The notes below the pieces were generated by a model. The model saw nothing but the letters and a program-made list of their open reading frames with translations, made no database searches and had not been told where the DNA came from. Shown one piece after another: positions 50,722-58,571 of a DNA stretch of 64,000 nucleotides. The DNA comes from Pseudolactococcus reticulitermitis (GTDB taxonomy: Bacteria > Bacillota > Bacilli > Lactobacillales > Streptococcaceae), in assembly GCF_002260845.1 (NCBI RefSeq), contig NZ_BEDT01000004.1, positions 62,001 to 126,000 of the forward strand. Direction: 5' to 3'. The position numbers and the translations under genes are program-made. Positions within the stretch are counted from its first letter, which is position 1; the number at the start of each line of letters is the position of its first letter.

Positions 50722-51558
50722 TCAATCTGCTGTTAAGAAATCATACAGATAGTGATTGACGACTTGATTGTGTTTGTGTAATTGACTGTGCTGCGCTTTG
50801 TTGTTTGTAATCTCATGCTCGGTGTAACTTTTAGCGTTTGTTTGGACGATATAGCTTAAAGCACGTGCAGAATTGACGGGAACTACGCCATCACTCTCTT
50901 TTCCTGTATTGCCAAATAGATTTAAGACGCGTGTCGTTTTGGGAAAATGCGCTTTGTTATCAGCCAGATATTTGTAGGAATCAACCATCATATTAGGTTT
51001 ACCATCATCATTAAGCTGGCTACTTGTCTCATCAGTTTTTTCAGACATCTCCATAAAACCATTAAATGGGCCAGCAATAGTGATGAGGCGTTGTAATTCA
51101 GGCCTATTTTCCTTGTCAGCACTCACGGCCCAATTGACCCAAGCATTGGCACCAGCCGAATGTCCCACAGCATTAAAGGTCTGAATTTTGTAGTTGTTTT
51201 TGAGTTGGGTCAGCACCGTACTTAAGTCTTTAGCGTTGGGTTTACCATCTTTAAAGACCACAGCAATTAAAGGGTGTTTGACATCTGGTTGCCAGTGACC
51301 GGAGACTGATAATTTGCCCTTGCTGTCAATATTATATCTGAGGACTTGACGAAAACCAGCATGTTGACTTAGGTCTGCTATCATATTTTTTTCAGAGCCA
51401 TAGTTCCCCCCATAACCATGGACAAACAAAGTAGGCGTCTGGTAATTGCCAGTCGCTTTTTTATCTAATCGTCTTGGTTTTGTCGTGATCCATAACATGC
51501 TTAAAGAGATGGCTACGGCAAGGGTTATCAAGGTTAATACTACGATTATTTTCTTCAT
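50722..51558 (-). CDS. Alpha/beta hydrolase, DUF915 family
   Basis: 278 residues, leftward. A signal-anchor helix (IIVVLTLITLAVAISLSMLW), then TLFVHGYGGNYGSE (oxyanion loop), the nucleophile elbow AVGHSAGANAWVNW, and a late acidic SDGVVPVNSA and His in AQHSQLHKH complete a Ser-Asp-His triad. DUF915 proteins are surface or secreted hydrolases of Firmicutes with unknown substrates. Ribosome site GGAGCAGAC lies before the ATG. Confidence 0.88.
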   Translation of the reverse strand: MKKIIVVLTLITLAVAISLSMLWITTKPRRLDKKATGNYQTPTLFVHGYGGNYGSEKNMIADLSQHAGFRQVLRYNIDSKGKLSVSGHWQPDVKHPLIAVVFKDGKPNAKDLSTVLTQLKNNYKIQTFNAVGHSAGANAWVNWAVSADKENRPELQRLITIAGPFNGFMEMSEKTDETSSQLNDDGKPNMMVDSYKYLADNKAHFPKTTRVLNLFGNTGKESDGVVPVNSARALSYIVQTNAKSYTEHEITNNKAQHSQLHKHNQVVNHYLYDFLTAD

Positions 51559-51678
51559 GTCTGCTCCAATTCTAACCTAGCTTATTGGGTTTATTATACT
51601 GGATTTTCTAGTAATAATCCATATCCAGTGATTGGGAAATAGGATGTGCAGGAATTGATAAAAACATCAGCAAATCCC

Positions 51679-51706
51679 TTGACTTTTACCCAAAACATGG
51701 TAAACT
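51679..51706 (+). promoter_or_regulatory. rpsU promoter
   Basis: TTGACT (51679-51684), 16-base spacer, TAAACT (51701-51706). Confidence 0.65.
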
Positions 51707-51757
51707 AATATGGTATGCTTTTGGCATAACTATGAAACGGAAAAGAGGTGAAATCCT

Positions 51758-51934
51758 ATGTCACAAACAATCGTACGTAAAAACGAATCGCTTGACGACG
51801 CGCTTCGCCGCTTTAAACGTTCAGTAACAAAAGCTGGAACCCTTCAAGAAGCTCGTAAACGCGAGCATTACGAAAAACCATCTGTGAAACGTAAACGTAA
51901 ATCAGAAGCAGCTCGTAAACGTAAAAAATTCTAA
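51758..51934 (+). CDS. rpsU: 30S ribosomal protein S21
   Basis: 58 residues: [20 protein letters not shown] at the N-terminus, [20 protein letters not shown] and a basic tail [17 protein letters not shown], the full S21 length. AAGAGGTGAAA precedes the ATG. Codon use is strongly biased toward preferred codons, as expected for a ribosomal protein. Confidence 0.97.
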   Translation: MSQTIVRKNESLDDALRRFKRSVTKAGTLQEARKREHYEKPSVKRKRKSEAARKRKKF

Positions 51935-51947
51935 TCATTAGCATGGA

Positions 51948-51973
51948 AAAGCAGCCTTGAGGTTGCTTTTTTG
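51948..51973 (+). terminator. Intrinsic terminator after rpsU
   Basis: AAAGCAGCC pairs with GGTTGCTTT around TTGA, followed by T residues. Confidence 0.85.
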
Positions 51974-52062
51974 CTTGCCCTCAGGCGGTCAAAACTAATT
52001 CCTTTACGACCCCCTCTTTTACATGTTATACTCAAATCAAAACTCAGAAAGCAGGTACAAGC

Positions 52063-52689
52063 ATGAAAATCGCAGTTATCGGGGCAACAGGTCAGGCGGG
52101 TAGCTTGATTACGCAAAAATTAGTCGCTGCGGGGGCAAATGTCACCGCACTCGTGAGAAATGCCAGTCGCTTAACAGTCGATATCCCTGTCATCGAAAAA
52201 GATATTTTCGCCTTAACACAAGCAGACCTAGCGCCCTTTGATGTCGTCATCGAAGCCTTTCGGGCGCCTGAGGGGCATGAAATTCAGCACCTGCAAGCCA
52301 TGCGACATCTGATTAGCTTGCTAACAGGTCGTCAGACGCGCCTGATTGCCGTGGGAGGAACCAGCTCGCTTTATAGCGATGCGACCCGCACCAAACGTCA
52401 GATTGACCTTGTTTCTGTGACAGCGCCTTTCTATCCAGTCGCTAAAGCGATGAGTGACGCGGCCCTTGAACTCAAGGCGAGTGACCTCAACTACACTTAT
52501 GTCTCGCCCGCAGCTTACTTTGATCCAGCAGGCTCTGAAACGGGGGCTTACAGCTTAGCCACCGACATTTTCACGGTCAATAGGTCTGGGGAAAGTTATC
52601 TCTCGATGGCAGATTTTGCAAGTGCTGTGCGTGACATCGCGCTTAATGGGACGCACCAAAGGGAACATATCAGCATTTATCAAAATTAG
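52063..52689 (+). CDS. NAD(P)-binding NmrA/YwnB-like oxidoreductase
   Basis: 208 residues with a Rossmann start MKIAVIGATGQAGSLITQKL (GATGxxG) and the family's RLIAVGGTSSLY and YVSPAAYFDP. This is the NAD(P)H-binding atypical SDR group often annotated as NmrA-like or YwnB. The substrate is not known. A weak ribosome site (AAAGCAGG) precedes the ATG; it lies alone between rpsU and pgk. Confidence 0.85.
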   Translation: MKIAVIGATGQAGSLITQKLVAAGANVTALVRNASRLTVDIPVIEKDIFALTQADLAPFDVVIEAFRAPEGHEIQHLQAMRHLISLLTGRQTRLIAVGGTSSLYSDATRTKRQIDLVSVTAPFYPVAKAMSDAALELKASDLNYTYVSPAAYFDPAGSETGAYSLATDIFTVNRSGESYLSMADFASAVRDIALNGTHQREHISIYQN

Positions 52690-52743
52690 GGGCGGATGAG
52701 GCGCGTGAAAAAGTGATTTAATATGCCACCCGTCTACTTTTTG

Positions 52744-52752
52744 TGATATAAT
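52744..52752 (+). promoter_or_regulatory. Extended -10 promoter of pgk
   Basis: TGATATAAT carries a perfect -10 hexamer (52747-52752) with TG at -15. The leader is about 40 bases with GGAGG before the ATG. Confidence 0.6.
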
Positions 52753-52799
52753 GTACTATGTAGATTTATAGAATACAATTTAATGGAGGCAACAACCAA

Positions 52800-53996
52800 A
52801 TGGCTAAACTTACTGTAAAAGACGTTGAGTTGACAGGCAAAAAAGTGCTCGTACGTGTGGACTTCAATGTTCCGTTGAAAGACGGCGTGATTACAAACGA
52901 TAACCGAATTACTGCAGCGTTACCAACCATCAATTACATCCTTGAACAAGGTGGACGCGCAATTCTTTTCTCTCACCTTGGTCGTGTTAAAGAAGCAGCT
53001 GATAAAGCAGGTAAATCTCTTGCACCCGTTGCAAAAGCTTTGTCTGAAAAATTAGGTAAAGCAGTTGTCTTTACGGGTACAACTCGTGGTGCTGAACTTG
53101 AAGCTGCGATTGACGCGTTGAAAGACGGCGAAATCTTGCTGGTTGAAAACACACGTTTTGAAGATATCGACGGTAAAAAAGAATCTAAAAACGACCCTGA
53201 GCTTGGTAAATACTGGGCTAGCCTTGGCGATGGTATCTTTGTCAACGACGCTTTCGGTACAGCTCACCGCGCACACGCTTCAAACGTAGGGATTTCTGCT
53301 AACGTTGATAAAGCAGTGGCTGGTTTCTTGCTTGAAAACGAAATTGCTTACATCCAAGAAGCAGTTGAAGCACCAGTTCGTCCGTTTGTTGCCATCCTTG
53401 GTGGTTCAAAAGTATCAGATAAAATCGGTGTTATCGAAAACCTCTTGTCAAAAGCTGACAAAGTGATTATCGGTGGCGGCATGACTTATACTTTCCTGAA
53501 AGCACAAGGCATCGAAATCGGTGATTCACTTGTCGAAGCTGACAAATTGGACATCGCTAAGGAATTACTTGCCAAAGCTGACGGTAAATTGATCTTGCCA
53601 GTTGACTCAAAAGAAGCCAACGCTTTTGCTGGTTACACTGAAATCAAAGATACTGACGGCGATGCGATCGACCCTGGCTTCCTTGGTCTTGACATCGGTC
53701 CGAAATCAATCGCGAAATTTGACGCTGAATTGACAGGCGCTAAAACAGTTGTCTGGAACGGACCAATGGGCGTATTTGAAAACCCTGACTTCCAAGCGGG
53801 TACAATCGGCGTCATGGATTCAATCGTGAAACAACCAGGCGTTAAATCAATCATCGGTGGTGGCGACTCAGCAGCAGCAGCTATCAACCTTGGTTACGCT
53901 GAGAAATTCTCATGGATCTCAACTGGTGGCGGTGCCTCAATGGAACTTCTTGAGGGTAAAGTCTTGCCAGGTTTGGCGTCATTAACTGAAAAATAA
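52800..53996 (+). CDS. pgk: Phosphoglycerate kinase
   Basis: 398 residues, full length. [20 protein letters not shown], the nucleotide-binding [30 protein letters not shown] and [13 protein letters not shown] motifs are intact. It converts 1,3-bisphosphoglycerate and ADP to 3-phosphoglycerate and ATP in glycolysis. Codon bias is strong, as for a highly expressed enzyme. Confidence 0.98.
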   Translation: MAKLTVKDVELTGKKVLVRVDFNVPLKDGVITNDNRITAALPTINYILEQGGRAILFSHLGRVKEAADKAGKSLAPVAKALSEKLGKAVVFTGTTRGAELEAAIDALKDGEILLVENTRFEDIDGKKESKNDPELGKYWASLGDGIFVNDAFGTAHRAHASNVGISANVDKAVAGFLLENEIAYIQEAVEAPVRPFVAILGGSKVSDKIGVIENLLSKADKVIIGGGMTYTFLKAQGIEIGDSLVEADKLDIAKELLAKADGKLILPVDSKEANAFAGYTEIKDTDGDAIDPGFLGLDIGPKSIAKFDAELTGAKTVVWNGPMGVFENPDFQAGTIGVMDSIVKQPGVKSIIGGGDSAAAAINLGYAEKFSWISTGGGASMELLEGKVLPGLASLTEK

Positions 53997-54040
53997 GCTT
54001 CTGATGGGCTAGGTCGACCTAGCAATCATCACACTAAGAA

Positions 54041-54074
54041 AAGCACTTAGCAGACGACTGCTAGGTGCTTTTTT
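54041..54074 (+). terminator. Intrinsic terminator after pgk
   Basis: AGCACTTAGCAG pairs with CTGCTAGGTGCT around ACGA and is followed by a T run. Confidence 0.9.
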
Positions 54075-54114
54075 GGCGTGCTGGGGAAAAATGCTGTGGG
54101 AATTATCTTATTAC

Positions 54115-54143
54115 TTGCAAAAAAATAAGCATTTTGGTATAAA
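54115..54143 (+). promoter_or_regulatory. Promoter of second csc cluster
   Basis: TTGCAA (54115-54120), 17-base spacer, TATAAA (54138-54143) with TGG at the extended -10. It predicts a leader of about 190 bases. Confidence 0.65.
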
Positions 54144-54273
54144 TAAATTAACAAAAATAATAATAAAGCGGTAGATATATTAAAAATGAAATATAGCAAT
54201 CAGCAGATGAAGTAAAACACAGGAAGCATAGGATCGTTTTGATAAGATACACAAGAAATAGATGAGAAAATCC

Positions 54274-54335
54274 TTGATTGACCGTCAGGTAGGTCAAGTT
54301 GTCAAGCTTTTGCGAAGTGAAAGCTCAGAAAGGAG
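54274..54335 (+). promoter_or_regulatory. Structured leader element before cscD
   Basis: TTGACC (54278) pairs with GGTCAA (54292); then AGCTTTTGC-GAA-GTGAAAGCT (54305-54325) forms a hairpin, followed by CAGAAAGGAGG. Compared with other copies both stems differ in sequence but keep pairing. Confidence 0.7.
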
Positions 54336-54341
54336 GGAGGT

Positions 54342-54695
54342 TTGAATAAGAAAAACGTTTTAGTTTTGATGCTATTGCTTTTGACATTACCAGCGGCTGC
54401 TGCTTTTGCAGATGAAACGGATGTGACCACACAGGGGAATGTTGGCTTTACTGGAAAGTGGGAGTCGCCACCGTCATCGCAAGAACCGTCCGCAGCAACA
54501 GGTGATAGGGCAGCGCTAGAACCGCCTCCTGCAAGCCATTTACCAGTGACAGTAGTCGACGGCACAGGAACCACAGCAATCAATCTTCCGGCAACGGGGG
54601 AGGCTGAGCAGTCGCCGGTGTTGACGACCCTGCTAGGGGTGATGTTGGTCATACTTGTGATGGGAGGTGTGCAGTCGCAACGCTCACGCCAATAG
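54342..54695 (+). CDS. cscD: Small LPXTG wall-anchored protein (CscD-type)
   Basis: 117 residues from a TTG start at 54342 behind GGAGGGAGG. Signal peptide (NKKNVLVLMLLLLTLPAAAAFA), a Pro/Ser-rich mature part, LPATG at residues 82-86, a hydrophobic helix (VLTTLLGVMLVILVMGG) and basic end RSRQ. A sortase would link it to peptidoglycan. First gene of the second csc cluster; it is not closely similar to the first cluster's LPXTG protein. Confidence 0.85.
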   Translation: MNKKNVLVLMLLLLTLPAAAAFADETDVTTQGNVGFTGKWESPPSSQEPSAATGDRAALEPPPASHLPVTVVDGTGTTAINLPATGEAEQSPVLTTLLGVMLVILVMGGVQSQRSRQ

Positions 54696-54813
54696 TTCAA
54701 TCAAACAGCACAACACGCAGAGTAGTCCCCGACATCATCAAGTCGGTCAGGACTTAGGAAAAAAGGAGGGCACACAGCCATAACTAGCAGTCGATGTCTA
54801 ATAACAACATCAA

Positions 54814-54909
54814 GACTTTGAGCGGACAAGGTTCGCAAATGACCTCACTTGGCAGGCGCGTAAGCGGTTGTCAAGTTCAAAATTTGACGGAGTCAAATCG
54901 TAGAAGGAG
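54814..54909 (+). promoter_or_regulatory. Structured leader element before cscC copy 1
   Basis: GCGGAC/GTTCGC hairpin, AATGACCTCACTTGGCAG, TGTCAAG, and ATTTGA-CGGAG-TCAAAT before AGAAGGAG. The three stems H1, H2 and H3 are present. Upstream, GTCC-CGAC pairs with GTCG-GGAC (54727-54754) as an extra hairpin. Confidence 0.7.
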
Positions 54910-54916
54910 AACTAGG

Positions 54917-55768
54917 ATGAACAAACCCATACTGAAAGCCTCAACATTGCTGGCAACCCTCTTGATTTCAGGCGCAGCGTTAAGTGCGATTGTCAGCGCA
55001 ACGACGATTGGTGGCGACTACACCTCAAGTGCCAACCTAACCCTAGAAGCTGGCGAGGGACCCACAACGCCCCTTGATCCAGAAAATCCAGACGACCCCA
55101 TCACACCAGAAATCCCTGGGACAGGCGGTGAAGGTGGCAATCTGACTGTTGACTATGGCTCTACCCTTTTCTTTGGGAAGCAGAGCATTTCCTCACAGGC
55201 AGCGACCTATTATGCTCACCCAGATTTGGTTAGGGATTCAGGCAGTCATGTGAAAGCGGTACCGCTCTATGCGCAAGTCACAGACCAGTCAGGAGAATTA
55301 GCGGGATGGACTTTGACCTTGACCCAAGCTGCGCAGTTGCATCTGGGGTCAGGTAGCGATACTGATCCAGGCTATGCCCTGAACGGCGCTACCATTAACT
55401 TTAGTGGTGGGACGATTGTTGGTGGTTATGGTTTAGAAGATGGCGTGCCAAGTACTTTTGTCGAGTCTGGAACATTAATCCCTGGTCATGCAGTCCAGCT
55501 CGTAGGTGCAGGCAATGGCGAAGGTGCCGGCACTTGGCTCTATCACTTTGGCGCGATAGGCGATTATGATACAAGCGCAGTCAATACGGCAGATACATCA
55601 GACCACACAGGCAAAGCCACAAAATCACCGATTACCCTAACTATTCCAGCAGGCGTGGTACAAAAAGCCGCAGCTTACTCAACAGAACTCTACTGGAGTT
55701 TGCAAGCTGTACCCGGTGGTGACTGGACAGGTGAGACAGACGCAAAGGATGTAATACCAGCGCCATAA
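54917..55768 (+). CDS. cscC: WxL-domain surface protein (CscC-type), tandem copy 1
   Basis: 283 residues from ATG 54917; the frame to 54794 is leader RNA. Signal peptide (LLATLLISGAALSAIVSA), spacer TPLDPENPDDPITPEIPG, then WxL domain: YGSTLFFGKQSIS, VTDQSGELAGWTLTLTQA and near the end TELYWSLQAVPGG. The second motif is WSL, and about 15 polar residues extend past it, unlike the paralogues. Confidence 0.87.
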   Translation: MNKPILKASTLLATLLISGAALSAIVSATTIGGDYTSSANLTLEAGEGPTTPLDPENPDDPITPEIPGTGGEGGNLTVDYGSTLFFGKQSISSQAATYYAHPDLVRDSGSHVKAVPLYAQVTDQSGELAGWTLTLTQAAQLHLGSGSDTDPGYALNGATINFSGGTIVGGYGLEDGVPSTFVESGTLIPGHAVQLVGAGNGEGAGTWLYHFGAIGDYDTSAVNTADTSDHTGKATKSPITLTIPAGVVQKAAAYSTELYWSLQAVPGGDWTGETDAKDVIPAP

Positions 55769-55859
55769 GCCGTCTATCAAGATGATTAGAGCAGGTGTTG
55801 TCAAAGTGTCGTGACGCCATCACAAACTTTCGCAGTCAAATTAGTAAGCAATTTAGAAA

Positions 55860-55969
55860 ACCTTTGAGCGGATGCAAGTTCTGCAAGTTCGCAAATGTCC
55901 CTGCTTGGCCGGCGCATAGCGTAGGTCAAGTTTCCAGATTTCACAGGACGTGAAATCGCAGAAAGGAGC
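55860..55969 (+). promoter_or_regulatory. Structured leader element before cscC copy 2
   Basis: GAGCGGA, a 9-base tandem TGCAAGTTC x2, GTTCGCAAATG, CTTGGCC pairing with GGTCAAG, and GATTTCAC-AGGAC-GTGAAATC before CGCAGAAAGGAG. An additional H3-like hairpin without a gene start lies at about 55796-55832. Confidence 0.7.
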
Positions 55970-55974
55970 AACTC

Positions 55975-56763
55975 ATGAATAAACGACTCGTAACCTCAGC
56001 CTCAGTCTTGACTGCTGGTCTGATTCTCGCACCGATTTTTGCAACAACTGCTAGTGCCACTGATGTCGCCGCTTACACCTCAGGTGGTTATGTGAGCTTT
56101 GAAGCCGGTGGTACAGTGACACCAGTTGACCCGCTAAATCCACAGGACTTGATTACACCAACAGATCCTGATGGGACTGATCCAGATCCTGGGACAGCTG
56201 CACCGCTATCCATCGACTTTGCGTCAAGCTTGAGCTTTGGTAAGCAAGCCGTTTCAGGGATTAATGCGACCTACTATGCGCATGCCCAGTATATCAGTAA
56301 AGATAAAGATGGGACTGATGTTGATGAAACGCGACCTAACTATGTGCAAGTCACAGATAACCGTGGGACTCAGGCGGGGTGGACTTTGACTGTCGCTGAA
56401 GCAGCGCAATTTACATCGGATGATTCAGATGCTGCCGAATTGGACGGTGCACAACTCTTCTTCTATAAAGGTAGAGCGCTAGGTTCTAACAGTTACACGC
56501 CAAAATATGTGGCGACCAATGAACAAGAAATTTCAACCTCAGCGACTAAAATCATGGCTGCTGCCATTGCACAAGGGATGGGGACATGGGCCTACCGTTG
56601 GGGAGATAACAGCGATTATCAAGAAAATGGTGGGGGGCATCTCGCAATAGATGCCATCTCAACTAAGTCACCGATTACCCTGAAAGTTCCTGGCGGTGCT
56701 GCGATGGCTAAAGTCTATAAAACAGAACTTATCTGGACATTGAGCGATGTTCCAGAAACTTGA
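55975..56763 (+). CDS. cscC: WxL-domain surface protein (CscC-type), tandem copy 2
   Basis: 262 residues: signal peptide ending TTASA, spacer TPVDPLNPQDLITPTDPDG, WxL domain with FASSLSFGKQAVS, VTDNRGTQAGWTLTVAEA and terminal TELIWTLSDVPET. Paralogue of the neighbouring genes, each carried on its own leader element. Confidence 0.9.
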   Translation: MNKRLVTSASVLTAGLILAPIFATTASATDVAAYTSGGYVSFEAGGTVTPVDPLNPQDLITPTDPDGTDPDPGTAAPLSIDFASSLSFGKQAVSGINATYYAHAQYISKDKDGTDVDETRPNYVQVTDNRGTQAGWTLTVAEAAQFTSDDSDAAELDGAQLFFYKGRALGSNSYTPKYVATNEQEISTSATKIMAAAIAQGMGTWAYRWGDNSDYQENGGGHLAIDAISTKSPITLKVPGGAAMAKVYKTELIWTLSDVPET

Positions 56764-56812
56764 GCGGAGGTCAAGTTTCCAGATTTTACAAAGTAAAATC
56801 GCAGAAAGGAGG
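56762..56812 (+). promoter_or_regulatory. Structured leader element before cscC copy 3 (short form)
   Basis: GAGCGGA joins directly to GGTCAAGTTTCCAG, so H1 and the 5' arm of H2 are missing. GATTTTAC-AAA-GTAAAATC and CGCAGAAAGGAGG are intact. Confidence 0.7.
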
Positions 56813-56817
56813 GTGCT

Positions 56818-57570
56818 GTGAAAACAAAAACTTTGTTAAGCCTGCCACTCATCCTGATGGTTCTGGGTTTAACGACACATACTGAGGCGGTAACGCATCA
56901 AACCTATGATTCGAAAGGCATTGTCGGCTTTAACGCTGGCAGCGGTCAGCAACTGCCGGTAGACCCTAATCGACCTGACCCGACCTTTCCGGTCACCCCT
57001 CAAAACCCAGATGGCTCAGTCCCTAGTCCCGGTGGCAACAGCGCGCTGACCATTGACTTCGCCTCCAGTTTGGATTTTGGCAGTCATGCGATTTCAAACC
57101 AAGACCAAACTTACACGGCAAAAGCTCAAGCCTATGTCAATGCGACAAACCTGACACCTAACTATGTCCAAGTGACGGACAGACGTGGCACATTTTCTGG
57201 CTGGGTCTTAAAGGTCGTTGAGCTGTCTCAGTTCACACAAGTAGCGACAGGACCACAGCAATATCCCGTATTGACAGGGGCTGCGATTTCATTGAGTAAT
57301 CACACCCCTGTCTCGCACACGAGGCAAGCCGCACCACAAGCGCCAACCACTGCCCAAACCTTAATTCCGGGTGTGGAATCTCAAATCGCCCTCGCCACTT
57401 CAGGCGCGGGTGCAGGCACATGGGTTATCCGTTGGGGCGACCAAATCAATCTGACTTCGGATGGGCTCAGCCCAGATGTTACCTTATTTGTCCCAGGGGC
57501 GACACCCAAGGATGCGGCAGCTTATCAGACAACACTAAAATGGATATTGGCTGAATTGCCTACCAATTAA
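56818..57570 (+). CDS. cscC: WxL-domain surface protein (CscC-type), tandem copy 3
   Basis: 250 residues from GTG 56818 behind AAAGGAGGG. Signal peptide (MKTKTLLSLPLILMVLGLTT), spacer LPVDPNRPDPTFPVTPQNP, WxL domain: FASSLDFGSHAIS, VTDRRGTFSGWVLKVVEL (first motif WVL) and terminal TLKWILAELPTN (WIL). Confidence 0.88.
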   Translation: MKTKTLLSLPLILMVLGLTTHTEAVTHQTYDSKGIVGFNAGSGQQLPVDPNRPDPTFPVTPQNPDGSVPSPGGNSALTIDFASSLDFGSHAISNQDQTYTAKAQAYVNATNLTPNYVQVTDRRGTFSGWVLKVVELSQFTQVATGPQQYPVLTGAAISLSNHTPVSHTRQAAPQAPTTAQTLIPGVESQIALATSGAGAGTWVIRWGDQINLTSDGLSPDVTLFVPGATPKDAAAYQTTLKWILAELPTN

Positions 57571-57574
57571 TCGA

Positions 57575-57675
57575 CTCTGAGCGAACCAATTTCGCGAATG
57601 CCCCCGCTTGCCCAGCACACCAGCACAGGTCAAGTTTTGGTAGATCACAGAAAGCGAAAGCGCAGAAAGGAGGTT
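57575..57675 (+). promoter_or_regulatory. Structured leader element before cscC copy 4
   Basis: GCGAA-CCAA-TTCGC replaces GCGGAC/GTTCGC, AATGCCCCCGCTTG is followed by CCC...GGTCAAG, and CGCAGAAAGGAGG precedes the GTG. The third stem is weak in this copy. Confidence 0.65.
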
Positions 57676-57678
57676 ATC

Positions 57679-58434
57679 GTGTCAAAAAAATCAGTAACTT
57701 ATCGAACAGTTACGGCACTCGCAGGCTTAGCATTGACCATCCTACCGCAAGCCGCGCGTGCCACGACAACACAAACCTACGATTCAGACGGCTATGTCGC
57801 CTTTACCGCAGGGACTGATAGGACAGGTCCAGTGGATCCGCAAAATCCCACGGAAGCTGTCACCCCGGTCAATCCCTCAGGCACAACGCCTGAAGGGCCA
57901 TCTATCGCCAATGCCAGTCTTACCATTGTCTATGCCTCAAGTTTTGACTTTGGGGCGCATCCGATCAGCAACCGCGCCGAAAGCTACAAGGCTGCGGCAC
58001 AAGCTCTGAACGATGGCAGCACGCGAACCAACTACGTCCAAGTATCCGATAACCGCGGGACTTTCTCAGGCTGGCACTTGAAAGTCACCCTCACGGATTT
58101 TACAACCGCCGATACGGCGCTTCGCGCCAATGGTCATAGCACACTAGCAGGTGCAACTGTGACCCTTGGTGATGCAGCCATTCAGGGCGCTGCAACAGCT
58201 AATCCTGCAGATATTTATACCCCCTTAACTGTCTTGGTGCCAACGGTACAATCCCCAACGCTACTCGGGGCAACCGCAGGTCATGGCTCAGGCACCAATT
58301 TGCTAGATTTTGGCGGCACAGATGGGGCAAGCAAAGACACGGCAGTAACCCTATCCGTACCCGCAGGCGTTGCTGGGGCAGCGAGTTACACAGCAGATCT
58401 GACTTGGCAACTTGACGACACGCCCGTGAATTAA
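57679..58434 (+). CDS. cscC: WxL-domain surface protein (CscC-type), tandem copy 4
   Basis: 251 residues from GTG 57679; the open frame to 57598 is leader. Signal peptide (VTALAGLALTILPQAARA), spacer GPVDPQNPTEAVTPVNPSG, WxL domain: YASSFDFGAHPIS, VSDNRGTFSGWHLKVTLT and terminal DLTWQLDDTPVN (WQL). Confidence 0.88.
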   Translation: MSKKSVTYRTVTALAGLALTILPQAARATTTQTYDSDGYVAFTAGTDRTGPVDPQNPTEAVTPVNPSGTTPEGPSIANASLTIVYASSFDFGAHPISNRAESYKAAAQALNDGSTRTNYVQVSDNRGTFSGWHLKVTLTDFTTADTALRANGHSTLAGATVTLGDAAIQGAATANPADIYTPLTVLVPTVQSPTLLGATAGHGSGTNLLDFGGTDGASKDTAVTLSVPAGVAGAASYTADLTWQLDDTPVN

Positions 58435-58470
58435 ATCAATATAAAATTGCCGATGAAAATCGCAGCAAGC

Positions 58471-58566
58471 CTTTGAGCGGACGTAGTTCGCGAATGACCC
58501 CGCTTGGCAGTGCGCCAGAGACTGTCAAGTTTCAAGCTTTGCCGAAGGAAAATCGCAGAAAGGGAG
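58471..58566 (+). promoter_or_regulatory. Structured leader element before cscB
   Basis: GCGGAC-GTA-GTTCGC, AATGACCCCGCTTGGCAG pairing with CTGTCAAG, and TTTGCC-GAA-GGAAAA before CGCAGAAAGGGAG. Confidence 0.7.
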
Positions 58567-58571
58567 ATACC

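Larger units (their letters stand above)
53997..54341 (+). other. Intergenic region between pgk and second csc cluster
   Basis: 345 bases without a gene. In order: a perfect 16-base palindrome GCTAGGTCGACCTAGC (54008-54023), the pgk terminator, a strong promoter (54115-54143), about 130 bases of AT-rich leader with no visible ORF, and the structured leader element (54274-54335) ending in the cscD ribosome site. Confidence 0.8.

Noticed and set aside
54794-54916. N-terminal extension of the first cscC gene, and similar extensions at 57598 and 58473
   Set aside because: These frames run through the leader element. The in-frame ATG in AATGnCC has no ribosome site, copies at 55860 and 46945 are out of frame or stop early, and the signal peptides begin at the downstream start codons.
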